DNA of 64,000 nt from Halolamina pelagica (GTDB lineage: Archaea; Halobacteriota; Halobacteria; Halobacteriales; Haloferacaceae), in NCBI RefSeq assembly GCF_900115675.1, contig NZ_FOXI01000006.1:1-64000 (forward strand), written 5' to 3'. This document shows positions 32,979-42,093 of the stretch, one piece after another. The position numbers and the translations under genes are program-made. The stretch's first letter is position 1, and the number at the start of each line of letters is the position of its first letter. The notes beneath the pieces were generated by a model, which was given only the letters and a program-made list of their open reading frames with translations, had not been told where the DNA came from and searched no databases.

Positions 32979-33725
32979 ATGCGACTCGTCTCGCTGGCCC
33001 CGAGCGCGACCGCGACCCTGTCGGCGATGGCCGTCGCCGACGACCTGGTCGGCGCCACGGTTCACTGCGACCTCTCGGGCGTGGCCGCCGACCCGGAGCG
33101 CGTCGGCGGCTGGCTGAACGCCGACCTCGACCGCGTCGAGGCACTGTCGCCCGACCTGGTGCTCACAAGCGACGCCCTCCAGCGCGAGACGCGCGACGAA
33201 CTCCGCGAGCGCGGGCTGGCGGTCCACCACGCCGAACCGGGCACGCTCGACGAGGCGGTCGAGGGGTTCGCCGACCTCGGCCGCGCGGTCGGGGACGCCG
33301 ACGCGGGCGCGAAACTGGCCGCCGAGGCCCGCGAACGCCTCCGGGCTGTGCGCGCGGCCGTCGCCGACGAGCCGCGGCCGACCGTCTACTGCGAGGAGTG
33401 GGCCGACCCGCCGATGGCTGCCGGGAACTGGGTGCCAGAGGCCGTCGACGCCGCGGGTGGGGCGTACCCGTTCGCCGAACCGGGCGAGCGGTCGTCGGAG
33501 GTGACGGCGGGGGAGGTGGCGCAAGCGAAGCCCGACTACGTGATCCTCCACCCCTGTGGGAAGGGTGACCGCACGGATCCCGACGCGTTCCGCGAGCGGG
33601 GCTGGGCTCTCGACGCCGAGATCCACGTCGTCGACGACTCGTTGCTGAACCAGCCGAGCCCGAACCTGATCGGCGGGATCGAGCGGCTGGCCGAGGTCCT
33701 CCACGGGATCGGCACCGCCGACTGA
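32979..33725 (+). CDS. Cobalamin-binding BtuF-like periplasmic-binding-fold protein, without signal
   Basis: A 248-residue helical-backbone binding protein of the class III (BtuF/FhuD) type: RLVSLAPSATATLSAMAVADDLVGAT at the start and DYVILHPCGKGDR, SPNLIGGIERLAEVLH at the end. It has neither a signal peptide nor a lipobox, so it is likely cytosolic, unlike transport-linked BtuF. Such cytosolic forms are found in cobalamin-related haloarchaeal gene sets, but no cobalamin genes are adjacent. Divergent from aroD with a short promoter gap. Confidence 0.78.
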   Translation: MRLVSLAPSATATLSAMAVADDLVGATVHCDLSGVAADPERVGGWLNADLDRVEALSPDLVLTSDALQRETRDELRERGLAVHHAEPGTLDEAVEGFADLGRAVGDADAGAKLAAEARERLRAVRAAVADEPRPTVYCEEWADPPMAAGNWVPEAVDAAGGAYPFAEPGERSSEVTAGEVAQAKPDYVILHPCGKGDRTDPDAFRERGWALDAEIHVVDDSLLNQPSPNLIGGIERLAEVLHGIGTAD

Positions 33726-33727
33726 AG

Positions 33728-33919
33728 CTACCCGCGAAGTTCCGCGAGCGACCACCCCAGCGAGAGCACGACCAACACGAGGCTCCCGACCGTCGACACC
33801 GGGGCGTCCCCCGTCACGAACAGCAGCACGACGGCGAACACGGTGAGCTGGGCGGCGAACACCATTCGCTTCAGGCTGGCCAGTTCGCCCTCCGACGGCC
33901 GCTCGACGGCGTCGTTCAT
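33728..33919 (-). CDS. Small two-helix membrane protein (63 residues)
   Basis: A 63-residue protein: a polar N-terminus MNDAVERPSEGELASLKRM followed by two hydrophobic segments (about 19-38 and 44-60). Unknown function. The ATG 33919 is used; a start nine codons upstream would overlap promoter DNA of the divergent gene. It is convergent with the BtuF-like gene, two bases apart. Confidence 0.6.
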   Translation of the reverse strand: MNDAVERPSEGELASLKRMVFAAQLTVFAVVLLFVTGDAPVSTVGSLVLVVLSLGWSLAELRG

Positions 33920-33997
33920 GCCCTCCCGTTCCGGGGCGAGCCGCAAGAACGTACCGCGACCGAAACCGATAGGCCCGGCGCGGCGCCGCCTCCGAGT

Positions 33998-34516
33998 ATG
34001 CGACTCGCCGTCGGCAGCGGCAATCCGGTGAAGCGACGCGCGGTCGAACAGGCCGTCGAGGCGACGCTCGACGGTCCCGAAGTCGAGGCGGTCCCGGTCG
34101 ACTCGGGCGTCGCCGAGCAGCCCGCCGGCCGCGAGGAGACCGTCACGGGGGCGAAAACTCGCGCCGCGAACGCGCTCGCGGCCGGCGAGTACGACCTCGG
34201 CGTCGGGCTCGAGGGCGGCGTCGCCGAGGTCGAGGGCGCCGAGGGGCTGTTCCTGATCATGTGGGTCGCCGTGACCGACGGCGACCAGGTCGGGGTCGGG
34301 TCGGGGCCGTCGTTCCGGCTTCCCGACGCGATCGGCGACCGCGTCGCCGCCGGCGAGGAACTGGGACCGGTGATGGACGACGTGCTCGGGGAGGACGGCG
34401 TCGCGAGAAGGCAGGGCGCTGCAGGCGCGCTGTCAGGCGGTGTAGTCGACCGGGACGACGCACTCGCGGCGGGCGTGGCGGCGGCGATGGGGCCGTTCGT
34501 GACCGACCGCTACTGA
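33998..34516 (+). CDS. Non-canonical purine NTP phosphatase (DUF84, inosine/xanthosine triphosphatase)
   Basis: A 172-residue DUF84/YjjX-type house-cleaning enzyme that removes ITP and XTP from the nucleotide pool. The N-terminus VGSGNPVKRRAVEQA is the family substrate loop, followed by EETVTGAKTRAANAL and YDLGVGLEGGV. The C-terminus DDVLGEDGVARRQGAAGALSGG is typical. It stands alone. Confidence 0.88.
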   Translation: MRLAVGSGNPVKRRAVEQAVEATLDGPEVEAVPVDSGVAEQPAGREETVTGAKTRAANALAAGEYDLGVGLEGGVAEVEGAEGLFLIMWVAVTDGDQVGVGSGPSFRLPDAIGDRVAAGEELGPVMDDVLGEDGVARRQGAAGALSGGVVDRDDALAAGVAAAMGPFVTDRY

Positions 34517-34539
34517 ACGTCGACCTTTTGCTGCGCTCC

Positions 34540-34640
34540 CTTCGGTCGCTGGCGAAAGCTCGGGCAAAAACCTCCGCACTCCCTCCGGGAGAGCGAAGCT
34601 CTCCCGTGCTCCCGCTCACTGCGTTCGCGGGAACTGCGGT
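34540..34640. repeat. Hairpin-rich intergenic repeat-like segment
   Basis: After the DUF84 gene the DNA holds several short inverted repeats, the clearest a perfect 8-bp stem GGGAGAGC/GCTCTCCC with a 3-base loop at 34587-34605, and GCTGCGCTCCC / GCACTCCC / GTGCTCCC echoes. The run resembles short palindromic intergenic repeats seen after haloarchaeal genes and may act in termination between two convergent genes. Confidence 0.45.
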
Positions 34641-34693
34641 CGTTCGTCGGCCTCGCCTTCGGCGAGTGAGCGAAGTCGTCCTGATCTCGACGA

Positions 34694-36565
34694 TTACGCC
34701 GGCTCTTCAGCCTCTTCCATCTCCTCGGCCTCCTCGACCGCGGTCGTCAGCGAGACGTTCAGCGCGAGCATCGAGATCACGCCGCCGACGACCGTCACCG
34801 CGTTCTTCAGGAAGTGGTCGACGATCGCCGCCCCCAGCGCGACGGCGGCCGTCACCGGCGTCAGCCCCGCGACGAGCAGGGTGAACGCCGCCTCGTACAG
34901 GCCGACGCCGCCGGGGGTGAGCGGGATCACCTTCGCGAGGTTCCCCACCGAGACGGCGAAGAAACAGATGGTCACCAGCGTCGCGGCTTCGAGCGGCGGC
35001 TCGAACGCCGCCAGCACCAGCGCCGCCGTCACCACGTCGAGCGTCCAGATCACGAGGCTGGAGGCGCCGACGAGCATGAACGCCCGCGGGTTCCCGCCGA
35101 CCTGCTGCACGTCGCCGACGAACCGCTCCAGGACGCCGGCGACGAAGTCGGCGTAGGAGTCCGAGGAGACCCGCGTCACTAGCCCCCGGACGTGGTTGCG
35201 GTCCGAGCGCGCCGAGAGGACGATACCCGCGACCGCGGCGAGCGCGACGACGGCGACGCCGACGGCGACGATGACGGCGATCTGGCCGCTCTCGGAGGCG
35301 CCCGTGAGCGACTGCGCGACCCGTGCGAGGTCGCCCGTCGCCGCGTAGCTCAGCAGCACGATCCCGGCGAGTACCGTGATCGTGAGCAGGTCGAACACCC
35401 GCTCGGCCGCCAGCGACGCGAACCCCGAGGGGTACGGGATCCCCCGCCGGGCTTTCACCACGTACGCCCGGACCGCGTCGCCCGCACGTGCCGGGAACAC
35501 CAGGTTCCCCGTCTGGGAGATGAACACCGCGCCCGTGAGGAAGCCGATCCGTTCGTCGAACCCCAACTCCCCGAGGATGTCGCGGTAGCGCATCCCGCGC
35601 AGCGGCCACGAGAGCGCGTAGACGACGGTCGCGGCGCCCACCAGCACCGGGTCGGCGTCCCGGATGTGTTCGAGCACCGCTTCGAAGTCCAGGTACTGCG
35701 TCGAGAGCAGGAGCGCGACCAGCACCAGCAGCGCGCTCGCGGCCAGCGTCATCCGGCGGGTCACCCGCGGCTGGACCGAGAGCTGCCACCAGGTCCGGAC
35801 GATCTGGCTCCCCATCCCGAACACGTCCCGGACGAGGTCGACCTTCGAGTCGCCCTTGGGTTCCCAGTCGACCGGGAACTCCGCGACCCGGAACCCCTCG
35901 CGCTGGGCGCGCACGAGCAGTTCCGTGTCCCAGAACCAGTGGCGGTCCTCCACGTCGTCGTGGACCGCCTCGAACGCCTCCCGGGAGATGGCCTTGAAGC
36001 CACACTGGTGGTCACGCAGCCCGGTTCGGAGGAACAGCCGGACGGCGCCGTTGTACCCCTTCGAGGGGATCCCCCGCTTGGCGGGGCGGTCGGCGACGTT
36101 GCCCGGCATCCAGCGCGACCCCGTCGCCACGTCGGCGTCGCCGGTTCGCACCTTGTTCACCAGCGTCTCCAGGTGCTTCATGTCGGTCGCGAGGTCGGTG
36201 TCGAAGTAGACCAGCGTCTCGCCGTGGGCGGCGTCGAACGCCCGCTCCAGGGCGCCCCCGCGGCCCAGTCGCTCGTCGCTGTGGAAGTGCCGGACGGCCG
36301 CGATCTCGTCGGCGAGCCGGTCGGCGATCTGGGGCGTCTCGTCGTCGCAGCCGTCCTCGGCGACGATGACCTCGTACGTGCCGGGTTTCAGGAACGCGCC
36401 CAGCGTGTCGAGGGTGGTCCGGACCGTCTCCTCGATGGTGTCGGCCTCGTTGTACGCCGGGAGGACGACGCTGACTGCGACGGCGTTCGAGTCGAGCGTC
36501 GGCGTCACGGCCGCGTCTGCCCCCGCCGCTCGCTCGGCGTCGCTCCCGTCGGCGGGGTTACTCAT
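34694..36565 (-). CDS. Glycosyltransferase fused to flippase-like membrane domain (AglD-like)
   Basis: A 623-residue protein. Residues about 30-260 form a GT2 dolichol-phosphate-sugar-synthase-like domain: SVVLPAYNEADTIEETV, VIVAEDGCDDET and YFDTDLATDMKHLETLV with the DxD metal site, and DHQCGFKAISREAF. Residues about 285-610 hold about eight membrane helices of the UPF0104 / lysylphosphatidylglycerol synthase membrane domain, with PARAGDAVRAYVVKAR and IPLTPGGVGLYEAAF. This is the architecture of AglD, which handles the last hexose of the Haloferax S-layer N-glycan. It would make and possibly move a dolichol-phosphate hexose. Start ATG 36565. Confidence 0.85.
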   Translation of the reverse strand: MSNPADGSDAERAAGADAAVTPTLDSNAVAVSVVLPAYNEADTIEETVRTTLDTLGAFLKPGTYEVIVAEDGCDDETPQIADRLADEIAAVRHFHSDERLGRGGALERAFDAAHGETLVYFDTDLATDMKHLETLVNKVRTGDADVATGSRWMPGNVADRPAKRGIPSKGYNGAVRLFLRTGLRDHQCGFKAISREAFEAVHDDVEDRHWFWDTELLVRAQREGFRVAEFPVDWEPKGDSKVDLVRDVFGMGSQIVRTWWQLSVQPRVTRRMTLAASALLVLVALLLSTQYLDFEAVLEHIRDADPVLVGAATVVYALSWPLRGMRYRDILGELGFDERIGFLTGAVFISQTGNLVFPARAGDAVRAYVVKARRGIPYPSGFASLAAERVFDLLTITVLAGIVLLSYAATGDLARVAQSLTGASESGQIAVIVAVGVAVVALAAVAGIVLSARSDRNHVRGLVTRVSSDSYADFVAGVLERFVGDVQQVGGNPRAFMLVGASSLVIWTLDVVTAALVLAAFEPPLEAATLVTICFFAVSVGNLAKVIPLTPGGVGLYEAAFTLLVAGLTPVTAAVALGAAIVDHFLKNAVTVVGGVISMLALNVSLTTAVEEAEEMEEAEEPA

Positions 36566-36778
36566 AATCGACGTTGGCTCCGGCGCGTGTAAGTAGCTTC
36601 TGAAGGGGGTCGCCGGCCCGCAGGCGGGGCACCGACGAGAACGGCGTTAGCCGACCGTACCTGTCGGTGGTGATAGGCCGCCCCTGCCGGGGGCGATCGG
36701 GGACAAAACCGCACGACTGCAACCGGATTAACCCGTCGTACCAAACGCCTGAAGGGTGTACGGTGCCACCGTCGATGT

Positions 36779-37027
36779 ATGAGTCACGCAGGCGTAGCGG
36801 CGACGGTCGACCTCTCGGAGAAACAGGCGCGCATCCTGAACCACCTGCGGGAGGCTGCCGCCGACAAGACGTACTTCAAGTCGCGGCTGGTGGCCGAAGA
36901 GCTCGACATGACCGCCAAGGAGGTCGGCGCGAACATGCGGGCGCTGCTGTCGGCCGACCACGGCCTCGACATCGAGAAGTGGGGCTACTCGTCGGGCACG
37001 ACGTGGAAGGTCACCCGGGCCGAGTAG
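36779..37027 (+). CDS. Small winged-helix protein (82 residues)
   Basis: An 82-residue protein with a winged-helix pattern: SEKQARILNHLREAAADKTYFK, SRLVAEELDMTAKEVGANM and a wing KWGYSSGTTWKVTR. It is probably a DNA-binding protein of a haloarchaea-wide family (I recall DUF7123). The AT-rich GGATTAACCC and ACGGTGCC lie 25-50 bases upstream; bases 36566-36778 contain only this promoter and GC-rich spacer. Targets unknown. Confidence 0.7.
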   Translation: MSHAGVAATVDLSEKQARILNHLREAAADKTYFKSRLVAEELDMTAKEVGANMRALLSADHGLDIEKWGYSSGTTWKVTRAE

Positions 37028-37028
37028 C

Positions 37029-37325
37029 TCAGAGCCGCCGCGCACAGCTGCTGCAGTACTGGTAGGCCGGATCGTTCTCCGTCCCGCAGTTCCCACAGCG
37101 AACCGTGCCGTCCTCCGCGGCCGCCTCGCGGGCGGCGGCGGGGCCGCTCTCGGAGAGCCGTCGGCGGTACGCCGCGCCGTCCTCGTCCTCGCCGCCCCAG
37201 ATCTCCGAACCGGTGTAATCCGGCGCCTCGTCGATCTCCATCCGGGACATCATGAACAGCAGCAGCGGGATCTGTATCGCGATGGGGATCACCAACAACA
37301 GCCAGAGCAGGGCTGTGTCGGGCAT
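37029..37325 (-). CDS. Membrane protein with C-terminal zinc ribbon (98 residues)
   Basis: A 98-residue protein. One hydrophobic helix (LLWLLLVIPIAIQIPLLLFM, residues 6-25) is followed by an acidic linker and a C-terminal zinc ribbon CGNCGTENDPAYQYCSSC. The ribbon would sit in the cytosol. Related small zinc-ribbon membrane proteins are common in haloarchaea, role unknown. It ends one base after the convergent small winged-helix gene. Confidence 0.75.
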   Translation of the reverse strand: MPDTALLWLLLVIPIAIQIPLLLFMMSRMEIDEAPDYTGSEIWGGEDEDGAAYRRRLSESGPAAAREAAAEDGTVRCGNCGTENDPAYQYCSSCARRL

Positions 37326-37389
37326 ACGCACACGTACCGGCTGTGAGACCTTATCGATTGGGAACTGTCCACATGGAGAGAGGAACCGC

Positions 37390-37998
37390 TCAGGGGTCGT
37401 GGCTGATCAGGGCCGCGGCGTCGGCCGCCAGCGCGTCGGCGGCGGCGTCGAAGGAGTCGGCGTAGCGAACGAGCAGCGCGAGCAGCGTCTCCGGTTCCTC
37501 CAGCGCGTAGCCGTCCTCGCGGGAGAGCAGGCCCGCCGACTCCAGCGCGGCGGCGTGGCTGCTGACCGTCGCCCGGGAGACGCCGAGTTCCGCCGCGAGG
37601 TCGGCGCCCGTGGCGTCGGGGTCCCGGAGCAGCGCGATCACCATCCCGCGTGGCGTCGACCGGCGCAGGTAGCCCAGTGCGGTCCGCTCGAAGGCGGAGA
37701 ACCGGTCGGCCGGGAAGAAGCGGCGGTAGTCGCCGTCGCGCCAGGAGACGATCGCTCCCTCCGAGAGCAGGCGGTCGACGTGGTGCTGGGTCTCGCCGGT
37801 CCCGAGCTGGAGGTCGTCCCGGAGCTTCGAGAAGTGGGCGCCGGGCGTCGCCGCGACGTAGCCGACGATGGCGTCGCGGGTGTCGCTTCCGCCCGTGGCG
37901 TCGCTATCGCCGCCCAACGCGGCGAACGGGGCCGCGGCGCCGGCCGCCGCGAACCGCTTGAGCGTCGCCCGCTTCTCCTCGTCGACGCCGCGTGTCAC
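37390..37998 (-). CDS. Double winged-helix transcriptional regulator
   Basis: A 202-residue regulator. The first winged helix covers DAIVGYVAATPGAHFSKLRDDL to RDGDYRRFFPAD, the second (TPRGMVIALLRDP, GADLAAELGVSRATVSSHAAALESAGLL) is ArsR-like and well formed. The first ~30 residues RATLKRFAAAGAAAPFAALGG are hydrophobic, so it may be membrane-attached. The start is taken as GTG 37998; the longer frame opens with TTG at 38025. Ligand and target unknown. Confidence 0.75.
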   Translation of the reverse strand: MTRGVDEEKRATLKRFAAAGAAAPFAALGGDSDATGGSDTRDAIVGYVAATPGAHFSKLRDDLQLGTGETQHHVDRLLSEGAIVSWRDGDYRRFFPADRFSAFERTALGYLRRSTPRGMVIALLRDPDATGADLAAELGVSRATVSSHAAALESAGLLSREDGYALEEPETLLALLVRYADSFDAAADALAADAAALISHDP

Positions 37999-38137
37999 GC
38001 GTTGGCTTGGGCGGCACTCGGACAAAGAGGTTTCGACAGCCAGCGCGGCGTGACACTACTCGAACCCTCCCCAGTCGCGCACAGTCAGCAGCCGGTACCC
38101 ACAACGGCTTTCCGCGACGACCACCTCCGTTCTGACG

Positions 38138-38326
38138 ATGAGCGAGGACCGCGGCACTGAGTCGGCCGACGACGAGTGGGCCATCAGCCTCGAGGACCTC
38201 GAGGAGGGGGAGAGCGCCCGTCCCCAGCCCGCACCGATCGAGCCCGGCGACCCGACGGTCGAGGGGGTCGCGTTCGTCGTCCTCGGCGTCGCGTTGACGC
38301 TCGTGGTGCTGCTCGGCGGGCTCTGA
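38138..38326 (+). CDS. Small acidic single-helix membrane protein (62 residues)
   Basis: A 62-residue protein with an acidic soluble N-terminus (DEWAISLEDLEEG) and one C-terminal membrane helix (VAFVVLGVALTLVVLLGGL). Tail-anchored topology. Function unknown; related small proteins are widespread in haloarchaea (I recall DUF7312). Lies 61 bases before the PhzF-like gene, maybe co-transcribed. Confidence 0.65.
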   Translation: MSEDRGTESADDEWAISLEDLEEGESARPQPAPIEPGDPTVEGVAFVVLGVALTLVVLLGGL

Positions 38327-38386
38327 CCGACGCGGCCGCCCCACGGACCCCGTCACGTCTAAACCGGCCCGGCCCGACCTCCGGGC

Positions 38387-39298
38387 ATGGAGAGCTACCG
38401 GACGCTTCTCGTCGACGCGTTCACCAGGGAGCCACTGGCCGGCAACGCCGCCGGCGTGGTGCCCGACGCCGCCGGACTGAGCGGGGAGCAGATGCAGGCG
38501 ATCGCCCGCGAGCTGTCGGTCTCTGAGACCGCCTTCCTCCTCCCCTCCGAGGAGGCCGACCGGAAGGTGCGCTACTTCTCCCCGACCCAGGAGGTCGATC
38601 TCTGCGGGCACGCCACCATCGCGTCCCACGGCGCGCTGTTCGAGGACGGCGCCATCGACGCCGGCAGCCACACGCTCGAGACAGACGTGGGCGTGCTCGA
38701 CATCCAGGTGACCGACACGGGGGCGGTGTGGATGACCCAGAACGCCCCGCAGGTCTTCGAGGTCGACCTCGACTACGCCGACGCCGCCGACGCGCTGGGG
38801 ATCGACGAGGCCGCGTTCGCGGACGTGGGCGCGGACCTGCCGCCCGCCTACGCCTCGACCGGCCTCCCGTTCCTGATCCTCCCCGTGAACTTCCTCGAAC
38901 ACCTCTCGGGGATGGACCCCGACATGGAGGCCGTCGAGGCACTCGCGGACAGCCACGACTGCGCCGGGATCTACGTGTTCACGTTCGACGCCATCGGCCG
39001 GAGCCGGGACTCGACGCTGCACGGCCGCGCGTTCGTCCCCGGCCTCGGCGTCGACGAGGACCCCGTGACCGGCACCGCCTCGGGCGCCTGCGGGGCGTAC
39101 CTCGATCACTTCGCGGCGTTCGACGACGAGTTCCCCGACCGCATGACGTTCGAGCAGGGCCACTTCCTCGACCGCCCGGGCCACGTCGGCGTGCGCGTCG
39201 ACGGCCAGACGGTGCAGGTGGGCGGCGACGCGGTCGTCTCCCTGGACGGGTCGCTGACGGTTCCGGAGTACGAGGACGACGAGATCATCGAAGCATAG
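38387..39298 (+). CDS. PhzF-family isomerase
   Basis: A 303-residue protein of the PhzF/diaminopimelate-epimerase-like fold. The N-terminus DAFTREPLAGNAAGVV and the catalytic Glu47 in SVSETAF match PhzF; GHATIAS and DPVTGTASGACGAYL are the two phosphate/substrate loops of the two halves. It likely catalyses a proton-shift isomerisation of a small unsaturated metabolite. It is not next to phenazine genes, so a biosynthetic role cannot be given. Confidence 0.88.
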   Translation: MESYRTLLVDAFTREPLAGNAAGVVPDAAGLSGEQMQAIARELSVSETAFLLPSEEADRKVRYFSPTQEVDLCGHATIASHGALFEDGAIDAGSHTLETDVGVLDIQVTDTGAVWMTQNAPQVFEVDLDYADAADALGIDEAAFADVGADLPPAYASTGLPFLILPVNFLEHLSGMDPDMEAVEALADSHDCAGIYVFTFDAIGRSRDSTLHGRAFVPGLGVDEDPVTGTASGACGAYLDHFAAFDDEFPDRMTFEQGHFLDRPGHVGVRVDGQTVQVGGDAVVSLDGSLTVPEYEDDEIIEA

Positions 39299-39342
39299 GG
39301 GTTCCCGACAGCCGCCCGTCGGTCGTTCACCGACGCCGTCGG

Positions 39343-39513
39343 TCAGGGCAGTTCCTTCCACTCGCGCCCGCAATCGGGACACTTCCGGACGTTGTACACT
39401 TCGTCCGACAAGTTCTCGGTGGCGAGGGTCTGTTCGCACTCCGCACAGTTGAGTCGCTCGTAGGTGTCCTTGTAGAGTTCGTCGCTGCGTAGACCTTTCC
39501 GGGTGCTCTTCAT
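39343..39513 (-). CDS. Small zinc-finger protein, HVO_0758-like (56 residues)
   Basis: A 56-residue protein starting MKSTRKGLRSDELYKDTYER and bearing two CxxC knuckles, NCAECEQTL and KCPDCGREW. The layout matches a haloarchaeal zinc-finger family I recall as HVO_0758-like. Very likely an adaptor for protein or nucleic acid. Transcribed away from the MFS gene from a shared 81-base region. Confidence 0.8.
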   Translation of the reverse strand: MKSTRKGLRSDELYKDTYERLNCAECEQTLATENLSDEVYNVRKCPDCGREWKELP

Positions 39514-39594
39514 GGCCCCGGGTTCGGGGCCGAACGTTAAAAGACTCCGCACGGATCCGGAACGCTTGACACCGCCCGCGGGCAACCGACTCGC

Positions 39595-40803
39595 GTGTCT
39601 CGCTCGCGTCTCTTCGGTGCGCTCTGTGGGCAGGTGTTCCTCGTCAACCTCACCCGGGTGGTGATGGCGCCGCTGGTGAGCGTGTTCATCGTCACCTTCG
39701 GCGTCGGCGAGGGGACTGCCGGCCTCGTCGCCACCGCGGTGTGGTACGGCAGCGCCGCGCCACGGATCCCGACCGGCTACCTCCTGACGAAAGTGTCGCG
39801 GCTGACCGTCGTGCTCGCGTCGGGGCTCGTCCTGGCCGTCGGCGCGACCGCGGCGGCGATCGCCAGCAGCGTCCCGCTGCTGATCCTCGGCGCGGCGATG
39901 GCGGGGTTGGCCTCGGGGCTCTACTTCGTCACCGGGAACACGCTGGTCAGCGAACTGTTCCCCGAGCGCGTCGGGCGGATGATCGGCATCCACGGCACCG
40001 CGAGCCAGGTGGCCTCCGCCGCCGCGGCGCCGATCGTGACACTCGCCGTCGGCGCCACCGTGGACTGGACCCCCGTTCTCGTAGCGCTCGGGCTCCCCGC
40101 GGACGAGCCGTGGCGCCTCGTGTTCGTCGCGATCGCGGCGGGCGGGCTGACGATCACGGCCGTGACGTTCGTCCTGTCCCGCGGCGTCGACCTGCCCGAC
40201 GCCGGCGACGCCGACCGGGACTTCCTGGGCGCCGCCCGCGCGGAGTGGCAGACGATCCTCCTCGGAGTCGCCGTGATGGGCGTACTCGGGTTCGCCTGGC
40301 AGGGGATCTTCAACTTCTACCAACTGTTCATGGAGTCCCGAGGCGTCGCCGCCGGCGTGGCGCGGAACTCGCTGACGCTGGTGTTCGCCGCCGGCGTGCC
40401 CGCCTTCGCCATCAGCGGCACGCTGGCCGACCGGCTTCCGCAGCCACACTACCTGCTCGGCGTCGCCGGAACGTTCGTCGTGTTGGTGTTCACGCTGACC
40501 GCGGCCACCTCGACGGTGGGGCTGCTCGTCGTCTCGGTCGCACTGGGGTACACCGTCCACAGCCTCTTTCCGGCGGTCGACACGTTCCTGCTCGGCTCGT
40601 TCCCCGACCAGAACCGCGCCAGCGCCTACGCCGTGTTCAGCGGCGTGATGATGCTCGTGCAGGCACCGGGGTCGTGGGTCGTCGGGACGCTCGCCGAGGC
40701 CGGCGTGGCGTACGTGACGGTGTTTCGGGGGCTGGCGGCCGTCGTCGGCGTCGTCGTCGTCGTGCTGTTCGTGCTCCAGCGGGCGGGCCGGCTGCCGAAC
40801 TGA
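39595..40803 (+). CDS. Major facilitator superfamily transporter
   Basis: A 402-residue MFS protein with 12 predicted membrane helices. The inter-helix loop motif YGSAAPRIPTGYLLTKVSRL (residues 49-68) is the family signature region, and LVSELFPERVGRMIGIHG lies in the first half. The start is GTG at 39595, directly at the first helix. Substrate unknown; helix content and lack of a large loop suggest efflux or small-solute transport. Confidence 0.85.
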   Translation: MSRSRLFGALCGQVFLVNLTRVVMAPLVSVFIVTFGVGEGTAGLVATAVWYGSAAPRIPTGYLLTKVSRLTVVLASGLVLAVGATAAAIASSVPLLILGAAMAGLASGLYFVTGNTLVSELFPERVGRMIGIHGTASQVASAAAAPIVTLAVGATVDWTPVLVALGLPADEPWRLVFVAIAAGGLTITAVTFVLSRGVDLPDAGDADRDFLGAARAEWQTILLGVAVMGVLGFAWQGIFNFYQLFMESRGVAAGVARNSLTLVFAAGVPAFAISGTLADRLPQPHYLLGVAGTFVVLVFTLTAATSTVGLLVVSVALGYTVHSLFPAVDTFLLGSFPDQNRASAYAVFSGVMMLVQAPGSWVVGTLAEAGVAYVTVFRGLAAVVGVVVVVLFVLQRAGRLPN

Positions 40804-40866
40804 TCGGCCGCTCCACGGCCTGCAGCATCCGCCACGTTCAAGCCGCCTGCCGGAGAGTACCCGGAC

Positions 40867-42048
40867 ATGACCCGTTCCGTGTGGCTGAAAGCCGACGACG
40901 CCGTCGGCGACTGGGAGGCGCGAAAGCAGCGGATCACCGCCGGCCTCGAAGCCGGAGTCGACTGGGTGCTGGTCGACGAGGCCGACGTGGGCCGCGTCCG
41001 CGAACTGGGCAGCGTCAACGTCGCCGCGTTCAAGGGGACCGGCGAGTACGAGGAGGAGATCGTCGACGCCAGCCGCGACACCGAGCCCGACAGCTACGTC
41101 GTCGGGAAGGGGGGCGAGGGCGACGGTACGGTCGACCTCCCCTCGGACTTCTCCGGCTCGGCGGACCTGACGACGCTGCGACGCTCCGACGACCGCGCGC
41201 AGGCGTCGTACGTCCGCGTGTTCGGCGAGGACTACGAGGAGTTCGCCGAGGAGGCCGCCCGCGACGCCGAATACACGATCGTCGTCGCCGAGGACTGGCA
41301 GGTGATCCCGCTGGAGAACCTGATCGCCCGCGTCGGCGAGGCGACGGACCTCGTCGCCGGCGTCGACTCCGCCGAGGAGGCCGCGACCGCGTTCGAGACG
41401 CTGGAGATCGGCGTCGACGACGTGCTGCTCGACACCGACGACCCCGACGTGATCCGCGAGACGGTCGAGGTTCGGGACCGCAGCGAGCGCGAGCGGCTCG
41501 ACCTGCGCTACGCCGAGGTCCAGCAGGTCGAGGAGACCGGCGGCGCCGACCGCGTCTGCATCGACACGGGATCGCTGCTGGAGGACGACGAGGGGATGCT
41601 CGTCGGCTCGCTCTCGCGGGGCCTCTTTTTCGTCCACGGCGAGACCGCCGACTCGCCGTACGTCGCGTCCCGGCCGTTCCGGGTCAACGCCGGCGCGGTC
41701 CACGCCTACGTCCGGACGCCCGAGGGTGAGACGAAGTACCTCGCGGAGCTCCAGTCGGGCGACCGCGTGCAGGTCGCCGACACCGCGGGCCACACCCGCG
41801 AGGCCATCGTCGGCCGCGTGAAGATCGAGAAGCGCCCGATGTTCCGGGTGCAGGCCGAGGTCGAGACCGAGGAGGGTCCGGACGTGGTCGAGACGCTGCT
41901 GCAGAACGCCGAGACGGTGAAGGTCGCGACGAAGGAGGGCCGCAAGGCGGTGACGGATCTGGAAGCCGGCGACGAGGTGCTGCTCTACTACGAGGCCGGT
42001 GGGCGCCACTTCGGCGAGAAGATCGAGGAGAGCATCATCGAGAAGTAG
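40867..42048 (+). CDS. aroB': 3-dehydroquinate synthase II (archaeal type)
   Basis: A 393-residue enzyme of the alternative archaeal shikimate route, oxidatively deaminating and cyclising 2-amino-3,7-dideoxy-D-threo-hept-6-ulosonate to 3-dehydroquinate using NAD. Characteristic features are the N-terminal SVWLKADDAVGDWEARKQRI, the central VCIDTGSLLEDDEGMLVGS and RPFRVNAGAVHAYV, and the late EKRPMFRVQAEV. It supplies the substrate of the aroD product at 32204. The partner aldolase is not in this window. Confidence 0.93.
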   Translation: MTRSVWLKADDAVGDWEARKQRITAGLEAGVDWVLVDEADVGRVRELGSVNVAAFKGTGEYEEEIVDASRDTEPDSYVVGKGGEGDGTVDLPSDFSGSADLTTLRRSDDRAQASYVRVFGEDYEEFAEEAARDAEYTIVVAEDWQVIPLENLIARVGEATDLVAGVDSAEEAATAFETLEIGVDDVLLDTDDPDVIRETVEVRDRSERERLDLRYAEVQQVEETGGADRVCIDTGSLLEDDEGMLVGSLSRGLFFVHGETADSPYVASRPFRVNAGAVHAYVRTPEGETKYLAELQSGDRVQVADTAGHTREAIVGRVKIEKRPMFRVQAEVETEEGPDVVETLLQNAETVKVATKEGRKAVTDLEAGDEVLLYYEAGGRHFGEKIEESIIEK

Positions 42049-42093
42049 TCGGGGCCGCCACCTTGTTTCACCGCGGCCACGAACGCCGAAGGG

